From Cheiracanthium punctorium (Eukaryota; Arthropoda; Arachnida; Araneae; Cheiracanthiidae), in NCBI GenBank assembly GCA_038373885.1, contig JAWZYV010011898.1, positions 453,846 to 517,845 of the forward strand: DNA of 64,000 bases, read 5' to 3'. The first letter of the stretch is position 1; each line of letters starts with the position of its first letter. A program made the translations under genes and the position numbers. This document shows positions 12,004 through 22,439 of the stretch, in pieces. Under the pieces are notes generated by a model. That model was not told where the DNA came from. It did not search any database and saw only the letters and a program-made list of their open reading frames with translations.

Positions 12004-12855
12004 ATGGCTAATTTACCAGGAAATTTTTACTATGTTGAGGAACTTAATGCAACCAATTATTCCTCATGGTGTGTTGACATGAAGTTTTTGCTGTTGGAGA
12101 AAAATTGCTATGAAATCGTGTGTGGCAGAGAAAAATGCCCTGAGATCAAAGAGGGCATCGTTACAGAAAAGGACGTAGAAGCGTACAATGTTCGCAAAAG
12201 GCTCGCATTATCCATGATCTACTTGAATGTTCATAGTGACTTTCGACAAATCATCGGCGATTTGGATGACCCGTGTGAAGTTTGGGATCTTCTAAAAAGA
12301 AATTTTAAGCCCGACAATCGTAATCACCATATGCAGATCTTCAGTGAGTTAATGCAGTGTAAAATCCAGCCAAATGAAAACGTGAATCTCTTCGCCTCAC
12401 GAATTCAAAGCCTAGCAAATCAGCTTAAGGACAGTGGGAAGTCCCTCGACGAGATTTTTCTATCGTATCAGTTCTTGAGAAACCTACCATCGAAGTTTGA
12501 CTCCACAGTCCAAAGCGTTTTTCGTTGGGACAGTGCAAAGTTCGTGTTCAAAGACATCGTCCTGGAACTGGTAGCTGAAGAGACCAGGCTTAACCTACGC
12601 GACTCCGACTTGAGAGCTCCCACGAAGGAAGCCTTCAGTGCCCAGAGAAACCGAGTCAAGTGTTTCCGGTGCGGTCGCCTGGGGCACCTCCAGAGAGACT
12701 GCCGTGCTCGCATAAGGTCTCCCAGCCCATCTAGAGCCAGGCCTTATAGTCCGGACGTTTGTAAAATCACGATGTCCAGGTCTTGTCCAGCAACTGAACA
12801 GCCGAGGTTCCGAAGTAGGCGCCATGGTCAAGGTAACCAGTCAAAGTCCCACTAG
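12004..12855 (+). CDS. gag: Copia-1 Gag
   Basis: Gag region of a Ty1/copia retrotransposon, the structural protein of the particle that packages element RNA. The first ATG lies in AAAAAAATGG. Residues about 10-200 form the copia gag domain (NYSSW near the start, then LRNLPSKFDS). A CCHC zinc knuckle starts at residue 220 (CFRCGRLGHLQRDC). The frame ends at TAG (12,853-12,855), but pol continues downstream in the same frame. The TAG is therefore either a nonsense mutation or a leaky stop. In the related copia-2 at 61,386 gag and pol are continuous. The protein resembles copia-2 Gag in layout and motifs. Confidence 0.9.
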   Translation: MANLPGNFYYVEELNATNYSSWCVDMKFLLLEKNCYEIVCGREKCPEIKEGIVTEKDVEAYNVRKRLALSMIYLNVHSDFRQIIGDLDDPCEVWDLLKRNFKPDNRNHHMQIFSELMQCKIQPNENVNLFASRIQSLANQLKDSGKSLDEIFLSYQFLRNLPSKFDSTVQSVFRWDSAKFVFKDIVLELVAEETRLNLRDSDLRAPTKEAFSAQRNRVKCFRCGRLGHLQRDCRARIRSPSPSRARPYSPDVCKITMSRSCPATEQPRFRSRRHGQGNQSKSH

Positions 12856-14643
12856 AATACTACCCCCAAGACCATCCCAGGTAACAATTTGAACTTTTTT
12901 GTGGCAGAGGCCAATTTGATCAACAGTATTGATAGTCGTACGTGGATATTGGACTCTGCAGCGAGTCATCACTTTTGTAATGATCGCAGCATCTTTTCCA
13001 ACTTTAGGACAGTGAAAGATGAGAACATGGTGCTAGCATTAGAAGATTTAGAGTTTCCTATAGATGGAAGGGGGGATATTAAGCTCAAATTTGGTAAAAA
13101 TGAATGTACTTTAAATGATGTGTTTTATTCTCCGAAATTGAGGAGAAATTTATTATCAGGCCCCATGCTCGATCAGAATGGTTTTAAATTTGTAGGGGGG
13201 AATGGAAAGATCAAAGTCTTTAAAAAAATTTTTTTTGTATTTTCTGCTAAACTTGAACGCGGCTTATATTATGTGTATCCAAGTCCTATTAAACCGGTAT
13301 GTAACGCTATCAGCAAACATAACCTAAGAGATCTTGAATTATGGCATGCACGTTTTGGTCATGCAGGTGTAGATTTCATCACAAAAACTAGTTCCCTAAA
13401 CGCTGTTAGAGGTCTGCCCAACCTAAAGAAGCCCCCAAATTTTTCATGTGAACCTTGCAAGCTAAACAAACACAGACGAGTGTCGTTTAAGACCGTTAGT
13501 GGAAGCAAAGTGCGAGGTCAATTAGACCTAATTTGTTTAGATATTTGGGGTCCTTCGAATGTTCTAGGCAAACGTGGGGAGCGATACTATCTATCGATCA
13601 TTGATGAATTCTCGAAATACATGACTATTTATCCGTTAAAGGAAAAATCCGACGTTTATGACATTTTTTCAAGATATGTTTCGCGTGCAGAAAGGTCACT
13701 CGAGTTAAAAGTTAAGGCCATAAAGACAGACAATGGGGGTGAGTTCATAAATAATCATTTTGAAAATTTTTGTGCCGAAAAAGGCATAAAGCACGAACGC
13801 ACAAATGTATACACGCCGGAACAGAACGGATTAGCTGAACGACTCAACCAAACGGTTGTTGACGGAGCTAGAACTATCCTTTCAGAAAGCGGCCTAGATA
13901 AAAGCTTTTGGCCAGAGGCTGTGTTATTTTTTGTGCATGTGTCGAACAGGTTATGCCATTCGGGGCAGTCGAAAACTCCCATTGAATTATTTAAAGGCAT
14001 TAAGCCCTCAGTAAGACACTTACGTGAGTTTGGATCAAAAGTTTACGTTGGAACTCCTCGACCCTTAAGGGGAAAGCTTGACCCGAAGGCCAAAGTTGGC
14101 ATCTTAGTAGGGTACGCTTTAAGTACCAAAGGGTACAGGATTTGGATCCCGGAGGAGGAAAGGGTGGTAGAGAGCTGCAACGTTTCTTTCCCGAAAGCTC
14201 AGGAAAGTGACAGTGGAGCGGTACTGGCGCCCAATGTCGGTTCCAGTTTGCCTCAAATATGTGAGGAGAGTCGAGAATCGGTTGAAGATGAAAATCTCCC
14301 GAGTTCCTCTCCCACACTTAGTCCAGAGTCGGACCTGGAATCTGATGCGGAAGAAAGCGGGGATGATAGTCTGGTCAGCCCACCTGTACTTCGTGGTGCT
14401 ATTTGGGTAAGGACCGCAGTTCCTCGACCCGACGGATCCAGAACAGATATCTATTTTCATGAAGAGGGCCAGAAACGTAAGCTAAAGAGCTTGAATGAAA
14501 TTCAGAAATACTGTGAACAAAACCACGTAAAATTTGATGACGTAACCAAAAGCATGTTTAGCTTTAAGGGCAAGGATTCTTTACAGGGCATTATCAATCC
14601 TAAACCAAGTAATGCCGAAGTCAGTGTAAAAGATAAAAGCTGA
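12856..14643 (+). CDS. pol: Copia-1 Pol, protease-integrase part
   Basis: Same frame as gag after the TAG; no convincing ATG of its own. The protease motif reads WILDSAASHHFC, where the family has D-S/T-G, so the glycine is replaced by alanine and activity is doubtful. The integrase zinc region (HARFGH, then CEPCKLNK) and catalytic core (LICLDIWGP, KTDNGGEF, NGLAERLNQT) carry D, D and E. Acidic, serine-rich sequence follows. The frame stops at TGA (14,641-14,643), immediately followed by CTAG, and RT resumes in the same frame. Function would be polyprotein maturation and insertion of element cDNA. Confidence 0.85.
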   Translation, partial: NTTPKTIPGNNLNFFVAEANLINSIDSRTWILDSAASHHFCNDRSIFSNFRTVKDENMVLALEDLEFPIDGRGDIKLKFGKNECTLNDVFYSPKLRRNLLSGPMLDQNGFKFVGGNGKIKVFKKIFFVFSAKLERGLYYVYPSPIKPVCNAISKHNLRDLELWHARFGHAGVDFITKTSSLNAVRGLPNLKKPPNFSCEPCKLNKHRRVSFKTVSGSKVRGQLDLICLDIWGPSNVLGKRGERYYLSIIDEFSKYMTIYPLKEKSDVYDIFSRYVSRAERSLELKVKAIKTDNGGEFINNHFENFCAEKGIKHERTNVYTPEQNGLAERLNQTVVDGARTILSESGLDKSFWPEAVLFFVHVSNRLCHSGQSKTPIELFKGIKPSVRHLREFGSKVYVGTPRPLRGKLDPKAKVGILVGYALSTKGYRIWIPEEERVVESCNVSFPKAQESDSGAVLAPNVGSSLPQICEESRESVEDENLPSSSPTLSPESDLESDAEESGDDSLVSPPVLRGAIWVRTAVPRPDGSRTDIYFHEEGQKRKLKSLNEIQKYCEQNHVKFDDVTKSMFSFKGKDSLQGIINPKPSNAEVSVKDKS

Positions 14644-15900
14644 CTAGTACCCGAAGTTCCTCGTACCTATAAACAGATGCTCAGATCTCCACAAGTTAAA
14701 AATTGGAAAGATGCCATGGACGCTGAGTATAAGAATTTAATCAGTAGAAAAGTTTGGGTATTGACAAATTTGCCTCCAGGCAAACAAGCTTTGGGGTGCA
14801 GATGGGTGTACAACATCAAAAGGGATGAGAAAGGAAATGTCGCGAGGTATAAAGCCCGTTTGGTGGCTCAAGGCTACAACCAAGTAAAAGGGGAATCCCA
14901 CGACGAAACTTTTTCTCCCGTGATAAACTTTTCCCTAATCAGGTTATTCTTTTCCCTGTTTGTGATCCTGCTAAAATGGAAGCACATACAGTGCGATGTC
15001 GCCTGTGCTTACCTGTATGCTAATCTGGAAGAGGAGGTTTATATGAGACAACCCGAAGGTTATGAGGAAGTTGGAGGGGAAGGTCTAGTTTGTCATTTAA
15101 AGCGTGCTTTATACGGCTTACATCAGAGTGGTCGTGCTTGGTATTTTGAGCTTAAAAATGTTTTACTAGAGATAGGGCTCGGAAAGTTTGAGTGGTGTAA
15201 TTGTACATTTTTTTCTAACAATTCAGCTGTACTTTTAGTCTATGTAGACGATATCGTGATTTTTGGAAGGACGGAACAGGAAATAGACGCAATTTTAAGC
15301 AAACTACAAAGCAAATTTGACTTGAAAATTTTGGGTAAAACCAAAAGGTTATTAGGTGTGGAATTTGAGGAGATTAACGACTTTTTAGTAATCCACCAAA
15401 TTCCCTACATAGAAGACGTTTGTAGAAGGTTTGAAAAATTTAAATTTCCTATTTCTTCACTCCCAATCACAAAAAGTGTGCAGTACAGAAAACTACAATC
15501 ACCTCAAACTAGCGGTGAACAGTACCAGATGAAAATTTATCCCTATAGAAATATTTTAGGATGCCTGTCGTTTCTCGCTAATCGTACGAGACCCGATATT
15601 TCTTACGCTGTTAACATCTTTTCCCAATTCCAAAATGACCCGGGTATGGAACACTGGAATGGTTTGTTAAAATTACTCGGATACGTAAGAAAGACGAAAT
15701 CATATAAATTAAAATTGAAATGTCAAAATACTGATTTAATTGGGTACTCAGATGCAGATTTTGCTGCGAATAGAGACGATAGGATATCCATGGGGGGAGA
15801 ATTCATTTACTTGGACAAAGCACCTATAACCTGGCGTGCGTTCAAGGAAAAGTCTGTTAGCCTGTCTACTATGGAGGCTGAATTTCTAGCAATGGTGGAG
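14644..15900 (+). CDS. pol: Copia-1 reverse transcriptase and start of RNase H
   Basis: Continues the copia frame after the TGA; the first ATG is at 14,677. The copia RT signature NLPPGKQALGCRWVYNIK opens the domain, and the polymerase motif is YVDDIVIFG near 15,241. RNase H begins with YSDADFA and ends with LSTMEAEFLAM, so only the first two acidic residues of the copia RNase H are present. At about 15,898-15,908 the sequence changes, without a break in frame, to a gypsy RNase H. No copia 3' LTR follows anywhere in the window. Confidence 0.85.
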
Positions 15901-17595
15901 AATATAAAAGACCGTTTTGGAATAGAGCAAAAGCATGCGTTCGAAGAACTGAAAAAAGCATTAGTGAACGACCCAGTATTACATCTTTACAGACAAGGTC
16001 AGGAATTAGAACTTCACATGGACGCCAGTAGTTTCGGATTCGGCGCAATTTTACTACAGTTAGGGAAGGATAATAAAATGCATCCGATACACTACATGAG
16101 CAAAAAGACCTCAGAACAGCAGGAAAAGTATTCCAGTTACGAGCTAGAGCTTTTAGCGGTGGTCGAAGCATTGAAAAAATTCAGACCTTACTTGTTAGGC
16201 ACCAAATTCACAATAGTGACAGACTGTCAAGCGTTCCAGAAAACGATGAGTAGAAAAGAATTGTCTCCGAGATTAGCCAGGTGGTCAATGCTACTGGAAG
16301 ATTTTGATTATGAGGTAGTCCATCGTCCAGGTTCACAGATGAAACACGCTGACGCACTCAGCAGAAACATCTCAGTATCAGAACCTCTGACGGCTGATAT
16401 GACTCATAAAACTGCAGCTGCACAACGAGAAGATGAACATTGCGAATTGCTAAAGGAATTAGTTGCCTTGGGAAAAGAAGATAACTATTTCATCAAGAAT
16501 AACGTGCTATACAAAGACGAAGCTGGTAGAGAGTTACTCGTAGTACCGGCAGAGATGGAGTTACAAGTGATTAAGAAAATTCATAGCAATGGACATTTCG
16601 CTACATCTAAAACTTTAGAACTGGTCAAACGAGATTTTCATGTCAATGGTCTGAGAAAGAAAGTCGAAGCTGTTATAACCAACTGTTTAGAATGCATTTT
16701 ATGTAATAAAAAGCAAGGAAAGGGTGAAGGATACTTGAATCCTATCCCGAAAGAAGAGGTACCCTTGAGTACTTATCATATAGACTTTATCGGACCGTTA
16801 CCATCTACAAACAAAAATTACAAACATGTTTTAAGTGTAGTGGACGCATTCACAAAATTTGTCTGGTTGTATCCAGTCAAATCAACCAGTACTCATGATG
16901 CCCTCGAGAAGCTGAAATTGCAGCAGACGACGTTTGGGAACCCTGAAAGAATTATTTCAGACAGAGGAAGCGCCTTCAGCTCAAAAGAATTTGCTGACTA
17001 TTGTGAAGCGGAAGGCATCAAACACATTCAAGCAACCACAGGAATTCCAAGAGGAAATGGCCAGGTGGAGCGGATTCATAAAACTTTAATACCAGTGCTA
17101 TCTAAATTGTCAATCAAAGACCCGACAAAGTGGTACAAATATGTCAGCTCCGTTCAAAGAATTTTGAACAGTACCACCGCCAGAAGTATCAAAACTAGCC
17201 CATTTGAATTATTGACAGGGGTTAGGATGAAGAACAAAGAAGACCTGAAAATTAACGAAGTCTTAAACGAAGAATACCAGAGAAGTTTTTTGGAGGAGAG
17301 GAATTCCTTAAGGGAAGAGGCTAAAAAAAATATCCTCAAAATGCAACAAGAAAATAAGAAAGGTTATGATAAGAAAAGAAAGAAAGCAGTAGAGTACAAA
17401 TTAGGCGACTTAGTAGCAATCCAGAGGACACAGTTCGGGACTGGTTTGAAGCTACGACTGAAATATTTTGGCCCCTACAAAATAACGAAGGTCAAAGGAC
17501 ATGACAGATACGACGTCGAAAAAGTGGGACGTCATGAGGGTCCTAACATCACAAGTTCTGCGGCAGATCACATGAAACCGTGGAGCAGACTGTAG
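15901..17595 (+). CDS. pol: Gypsy RNase H-integrase fused in frame to copia RT
   Basis: C-terminal half of a Ty3/gypsy Pol. RNase H has its acidic residues in LHMDASSFGFGAILLQ, SSYELELLAVVEAL and FTIVTDCQAF. An H2C2 zinc region (HSNGHFATSKT...CLECILC) and an integrase core (YHIDFIGPL, IISDRGSAF, GNGQVERIHKTL) follow. The C-terminal part ends DHMKPWSRL and TAG. It has all catalytic residues I can check, but its RT is missing and replaced by copia sequence. One frame thus encodes two integrases of different superfamilies. It could be recombination, nested insertion with deletion, or an assembly join. The element ends in a gypsy LTR, so its two ends do not match. Confidence 0.85.
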   Translation, partial: NIKDRFGIEQKHAFEELKKALVNDPVLHLYRQGQELELHMDASSFGFGAILLQLGKDNKMHPIHYMSKKTSEQQEKYSSYELELLAVVEALKKFRPYLLGTKFTIVTDCQAFQKTMSRKELSPRLARWSMLLEDFDYEVVHRPGSQMKHADALSRNISVSEPLTADMTHKTAAAQREDEHCELLKELVALGKEDNYFIKNNVLYKDEAGRELLVVPAEMELQVIKKIHSNGHFATSKTLELVKRDFHVNGLRKKVEAVITNCLECILCNKKQGKGEGYLNPIPKEEVPLSTYHIDFIGPLPSTNKNYKHVLSVVDAFTKFVWLYPVKSTSTHDALEKLKLQQTTFGNPERIISDRGSAFSSKEFADYCEAEGIKHIQATTGIPRGNGQVERIHKTLIPVLSKLSIKDPTKWYKYVSSVQRILNSTTARSIKTSPFELLTGVRMKNKEDLKINEVLNEEYQRSFLEERNSLREEAKKNILKMQQENKKGYDKKRKKAVEYKLGDLVAIQRTQFGTGLKLRLKYFGPYKITKVKGHDRYDVEKVGRHEGPNITSSAADHMKPWSRL

Positions 17596-17689
17596 AACTT
17601 TTCATATTTCTAATGACCTGTAAATAATGTATTTTTCTTTTCTTTTTTTTAAGTGTTTATTTCAGATATCCTTATAGTCCTGGGCGGTG

Positions 17690-18163
17690 AGGACACCGCA
17701 GGTCAGATGGCCGAGCCTGTAGAACCCGAAGTTTCCATAAGAGCGCAGCTGCTGAAAGGGGCTGAGAGATCATTCACCCCTTCCTTTGAGACCCCCCCAG
17801 CAGTGGGAGGTCACGTGGTGTTTTGTTTTTCGTTGGCTGGCGAATTCGGAAGAAGCGAGCCGTTAGTTAGAGTGAAGTTGACGGAGAGAGACGTTCGGAG
17901 ATATTGAACGATGATGGAACTTTTCGTGCATGCCTAGGTGGCTTGTTTTATTGTTTCTTCTAAAGAAGTGAATCCTGTGTGGATGATATTTTGTTAACGT
18001 ACCTAAGTGGTGTAAAAGACTTCTAGTATAACTTTGTAAATAGAAGATTTATTAAATGTGTGTGTGTGTAACTTAGACTCATCATTGAGTTATGTCCTGC
18101 TTTTAATTAGAAACGCATAACAGTAATTCGTCAACTCATAGGGTCAGCATACGATCCTCTACA
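17690..18163 (+). repeat. Gypsy-1 LTR (single, shared)
   Basis: Lies between a gypsy integrase and a primer-binding site followed by gypsy gag. It therefore serves at once as 3' LTR for the left piece and 5' LTR for the right piece. The 3' edge is CTCTACA just before the primer site. The 5' edge is placed after the purine-rich GGGCGGTGAGGA and is approximate. ATTAAA near 18,049 may be the poly(A) signal. Confidence 0.55.
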
Positions 18164-18168
18164 AATTC

Positions 18169-18186
18169 TGGGGGCTTTCACCGGGA
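18169..18186 (+). other. Gypsy-1 primer-binding site (tRNA-Pro type)
   Basis: TGGGGGCTTTCACCGGGA begins six bases after the LTR end and resembles the tRNA-Pro site TGGGGGCTCGTCCGGGA used by many retroelements, with three or four differences. Confidence 0.55.
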
Positions 18187-18443
18187 TATCGAAAACCCTC
18201 TAGTTTTTCGTAATTTTTCGCCGGGACAGAATAAGAATTAGATTCCATAGAACCTGATTAAATTGAAAAGAATAGAATTGGATAAATGTGAAGAATAATA
18301 TGGAATATTGAACTGATATTTGTTTAAAGTATTTGTGCTTCAAGGAAAGTGTTGTGTGCTCACATATCAGTGGTGGATTACCAGGGCGAGTCTGATCGCC
18401 GAAGACTACAAACTGTAAGTACTCAATTTTTGTATCAGTAAAC

Positions 18444-18898
18444 ATGTCTTACATCGGAAAACATAGAAAAGAGGATATTATCAAATTAATGCGTGAACTG
18501 GATTTAAAAATTCCCGATAACCCAACTATTGCTAAAATGAAACATATTATTATTAGTGATGCGAAGTACGATGAAGAATTCACAAAATCTGTTCTCACTA
18601 ACATTGCGGTAGACCGCGAAAACGAAGAAAAGATTGCGCGGAAAAAATTAGAACAGGAGAAATTAGAACGTGAATTCCAATTGGAACAATTAAAATCAAA
18701 AAATTATGAGAAGGATAACAGTACAGAACCTTTTGTAATCCAAAACAAAATAGACCTTACAAAAATAATCAAAAGTTTCGATTCGAAGGATCCAAAAGCA
18801 GACATTAGCACGTATCTCGCTCTCTTTGAGAGGCAAGCCACAAGAGTCGAAATTAAAAAAGATGATTGGGTCACGCACTTATTCGGATTTTTACCCCT
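18444..18898 (+). pseudogene. gag: Gypsy-1 Gag, truncated
   Basis: The start MSYIGKHRKEDIIKLMREL aligns with MAYLAKGRKIDLLEIASEL of the gypsy at 55,289, which supports both starts. A basic/acidic helical stretch (ARKKLEQEKLEREFQLEQL) and the conserved LALFERQATRVEI...WVTHLFGFLPL follow. At 18,899 the frame is cut by the terminus CCCAGGTAGCAC of a DNA element, and the rest of gag is not found to the right. The protein cannot be functional. Confidence 0.8.
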
Positions 18899-19223
18899 CC
18901 CAGGTAGCACAGAGATATTGCCCAATATCAAAATTACAATATTGGGCAATATTAAATGGACCCCCCCCTAAATGATATTCCTGAATATTATTTTTTGACA
19001 TTCAGAGATATCAGTTTAACATTTCTGAATATTGTTTTCAGATATCCAGGAATATCTTTTTTTGATATTTGTAAATATTATTTTTTGACATTGAGCAATA
19101 TTGGTTTCCAACATTTCTGAATATTGTTTTCAGATATCCAGGAATATCTTTTTCTGATATTCCTAAATATTATTTTTTGACATTGAGCAATATTGGTTTC
19201 CAACATTTCTGAATATTGTTTTC
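18899..19223 (+). mobile_element. CCCAGGTAGCAC-ended element, left end with ATATT/GATATC array
   Basis: The terminus CCCAGGTAGCAC interrupts gypsy gag. Inside it lie dense motifs of the form CAATATTG, TGATATTCC and AGATATCCAGGAATATC, arranged in degenerate ~105-bp tandem units (for example TTGACATTGAGCAATATTGG twice). The matching right end was not found next to it. The same terminus occurs inverted at 27,836. Confidence 0.6.
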
Positions 19224-19604
19224 ATGTTTCTCCCATCAGCCCTATAAGCATCAGGTCAATATTGTATGCTTGGACTCCTATTTGTGAGCGAAAATATTGA
19301 TTGTAAAAGAAATTGGTGTGGGGGGGGGGGCTTGACTAATTAATATTTCACATGTAGACATTTTTTTGGTTTGAAATTATAACTCAAAATAGAATTTTTT
19401 AATGCTTTAAAATGAAATAAAGCATTAAAAAATTCTCTTTTGAGTTATAATTTCAAACCAAAAAAATGTCTACATGTGAAATATTAATTAGTCAAGTCCC
19501 CCCCCCCCCCCCACCAATTTCTTTTACAATCAAAATTTTCCCTCACAAATAAGAGTCCAAACATACAATATTGACCTGATGCTTTAATAAGTTAGCGGAA
19601 ACAT
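19224..19604. repeat. Long palindrome, arms ~180 bp
   Basis: The two arms are complementary around about 19,414, from ATGTTTC at the left edge to GAAACAT at the right. They include long G and C tracts that pair with each other. The loop is the short AAATGAAA between ATGCTTTA and TAAAGCAT. It is inserted inside the GATATT array. Probably a foldback MITE; no gene. Confidence 0.85.
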
Positions 19605-20412
19605 TTTTTTTTTTTTTAATGACTGGGAAAATTTTTTTTGTACGAGTTTGCATTTGATGGTGCTAAAAGATCGTTCTTCACACAGATTCTTGACTCACCT
19701 TTTGGAGAACGTAAAGGCCTTTAATACTCAAATTTTGCAGCAATTTATATTGTAGAGTACAATTAAAAGCTTGAACAAATAGTTGAAACTTTTACTATAG
19801 GCAGGTATTTTATAATCACCTATAGAATATAAAATTTACTTTGGATTTTATAGTAGCCACTACTCATAAAATCCACAAAGACAATATACTTTTAATTACT
19901 ACAGCTCTGCTATAACAATCTCAGTGTTAAATCAAACTACATACTCTTTTCTTTGGTCAACGCAGGTTATCTTGAATTTTTCAGAAAGATTGTGAGAGTC
20001 TTTGAAATGACCAATTTCAAAGTATACAATAAATGTTTGCCATATGTGTAAAGGGAAAAGGGAGGGGGCAGGAAGTATAAATAGAGCTTTTCTTAGAGTA
20101 AAATAATAGCTATTAAAGAAAAAAAAATTCCAGTAATATGCTCATATTTCTTTTTTTACTCTGTACTTACCTTGAAACGTTTCCCACAAAATGTAATTTG
20201 CCATTGGAGGTTACTTCCCACCCCCACCCCGTAAATTTATATTAATTTCCATGAAGCACTAATGCATCTTAGAATCAATGAATTCATTTTCAATATATTT
20301 GTATTAAAAGTTATCTCTTAAGCCTTTGGATTCCATTAAAAATTACAAGAGGGATGAATGAAAATTCCAGTTACGAGTGATTAAATACATTTCTTTATAA
20401 TGTTTCAAAGTA
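19605..20412. other. AT-rich spacer, nothing recognised
   Basis: No open frame with a recognisable motif, no repeat pair and no RNA-like structure seen. Confidence 0.5.
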
Positions 20413-20853
20413 CAGTAGAACCTTGGTTATGCAATGCTCCATGATATTCAATGTGACACCTTGGTTAATGTAAAAGATTCATGATCAGACTTCGCATGAT
20501 TACACATCTATCTGCAATTGATTACAAGAATTGAAAAGGATTACGACTATGGCCAATTCCTAAAAGGATTATGACCAGTTACTGTTAAATTTGCTAAAAA
20601 GGTAGTAATCTTGATCTTAGTGAAATCAAATATTCCGAAAATTCTGAAGTAATGCAATTTTATTACACTATTTCTGTAGAATTTATAAAATATTAAGAAA
20701 TAGCATTCTTATAGGGAATTACATTTGACTGTAATCGTTTCGAAGTCTGGACATGATCTACAGTATGTTTAAAACTGTAATTGTGATTATGATTGTCAGT
20801 GTGATCCGAGGCATGTTTGATTCTGACCACCTTGGATAATCAGGGTTCTACTG
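20413..20853. mobile_element. pogo/Tigger-type MITE, 441 bp, TA target
   Basis: Starts CAGTAGAACCTTGGTTATGC and ends TGGATAATCAGGGTTCTACTG. These are the inverted termini typical of pogo/Tigger elements, and TA flanks each side (20,411-20,412 and 20,854-20,855). No transposase inside. Confidence 0.85.
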
Positions 20854-21320
20854 TAACTTGATCGAAAAGCAAATATTATTGGTTGTAAACAAGAGAAGAA
20901 GAAAATATTAAAATAAATAAATTTTGATTTGGAATAAATGGATTAAAATCTTTTTTGGGCTATATTTTAAGATTTTCATTAAATTGGATATGCTATTAAA
21001 ATTGAGTAATGCTTAAAATTGCACAATTGTGAATTTTAAAAACTAATTTAAGTTTTAATTCATGCAAAACAAAATGCGCTTTAAACAGCTTACTGGAAAA
21101 GGATTAACTCTGGTAAAAAATTAGTACTGTACATTTTTAATATTATAAATATCCCTAATTATAAACACACTTCAAATTAAGTTTTCTTTCCAAAAAATTA
21201 CATGAAACAGATTTTCATATTTTATTTTTAAAAACAAAATTATCTTTATAAGTTTTCAGTATAATTGTCTACAATATCAAATGTTAAAGAACAATCTGAA
21301 ACACGAATCTTTTTTTTATT

Positions 21321-21400
21321 CTAATCAGGTGCTTCAGCTAAACTTCGACCAAACATATTTGCCAAAACCTCCTTGTCCTTAAACTTCAAAGCAGCAGCAG
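21321..21400 (-). CDS. Candidate terminal exon, product not recognised
   Basis: On the minus strand the acceptor GTTCTTTCTTTTGTAG precedes two bases and 25 codons ending in TAG. The codons include ALKFKDKEVLANMFGR followed by SLAEAPD. An AATAAA follows the stop at once and another lies about 90 bp on, as expected for a last exon. The reading looks like genuine protein rather than repeat translation. I cannot assign a family, and its upstream exon is not identified. Confidence 0.4.
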
Positions 21401-21860
21401 CTACAAAAGAAAGAACAAAAAAAGCTTTTCAGACATGTAATTGCTACACGATAAAATTAGCTAAAATATTTTAACCACATGGTTGGCTGAAAGGTTTAAA
21501 TTATCAGAATGAAATTATTAATTTCCCCATCAAAATCGGGAAATCTTGCATTTTTAAATTAATAATTAGCGGAAGAATCAGATTTGACGTTTTGTTACTC
21601 TCTTTTACTCTTAAAATAATATACTCTGACAGTAAAAAATAAATAAAATTGATGAATATTTTAAACATTGATATTTGAAAAACTATTAATTAAAAAATAC
21701 ATTGCTCATTTCAAAACATATCAAAATGGTATGATATGCTGTTTGATACTAGTTTTTTAATTAATTAATGAAACAATACTAACTAGCAAGTTTGATCCCA
21801 AGATCCAATAATTCTTAATTAGATTGGGTTTTAGTTTGAGTTAAGTATTATTAGTGGCAC

Positions 21861-22028
21861 CAGGGGCGTAGCCAGAAATTTTCATGGGGGGGGGGGTTAC
21901 GACTACTACAACTCATATATATGTATACGTGTGTGTGATAATGTAGTGAAGAATATACATTTTGTATGGCAAAAAATTTCTCATGGGGGTTATGACCCCC
22001 CTAAAAACCCCCCTTGGCTACGCCCCTG
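21861..22028. mobile_element. hAT-type MITE, 168 bp, exact 8-bp TSD
   Basis: Close sister of the copy at 634-803, ending in GGCTACGCCCCTG. AGTGGCAC is repeated exactly at 21,853-21,860 and 22,029-22,036. No gene inside. Confidence 0.93.
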
Positions 22029-22110
22029 AGTGGCACCCAAAATTTGCTTAGACTTGGTAGAGAAAAAAAAAAGTAATAACAGATAACAGACTGTTAGTGA
22101 TAAATTTTAG

Positions 22111-22285
22111 GGTACTTGCGTATTATCCCGGCAGTCCGCCAAGACGAGCAATCTTTTTGCCAAGAGAAATGCCGGACATATGAAATTATTAATGGTTTTG
22201 AATACGATTGGGGCAACAGTTTGGCAACTCATTTGACGGAAAAATAGTTTGGCTGGAATGACCACCGGGATAATACGTAAGTACC
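22111..22285. mobile_element. 175-bp MITE with GGTACTT TIRs
   Basis: Termini GGTACTTGCGTATTATCCCG and its complement (ending GATAATACGTAAGTACC). Flanks are AATTTTAG and AATTTTAA, so 7 of 8 bases are duplicated. It includes internal inverted GGCAA-type motifs. The superfamily is not certain; the TSD length suggests hAT-like. Confidence 0.75.
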
Positions 22286-22439
22286 AATTTTAAGTTGGCC
22301 ATGGAAGGTAAATTTCCATAAAATTGTTTTTCTAGGGAAATCTAGAATTTAAATATAAAAAATCTGGAGTGACTCCACTCGACTTTCCGAACACTTAGGA
22401 TTAAGATCATTACCAAGCATTTAAATAAATTTGAATCGA

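Noticed and set aside
12889..12891. A separate TTG start for copia-1 Pol
   Set aside because: Pol is in the same frame as Gag across one TAG, and the related copia-2 is continuous. A TTG start is not expected in a eukaryotic element.
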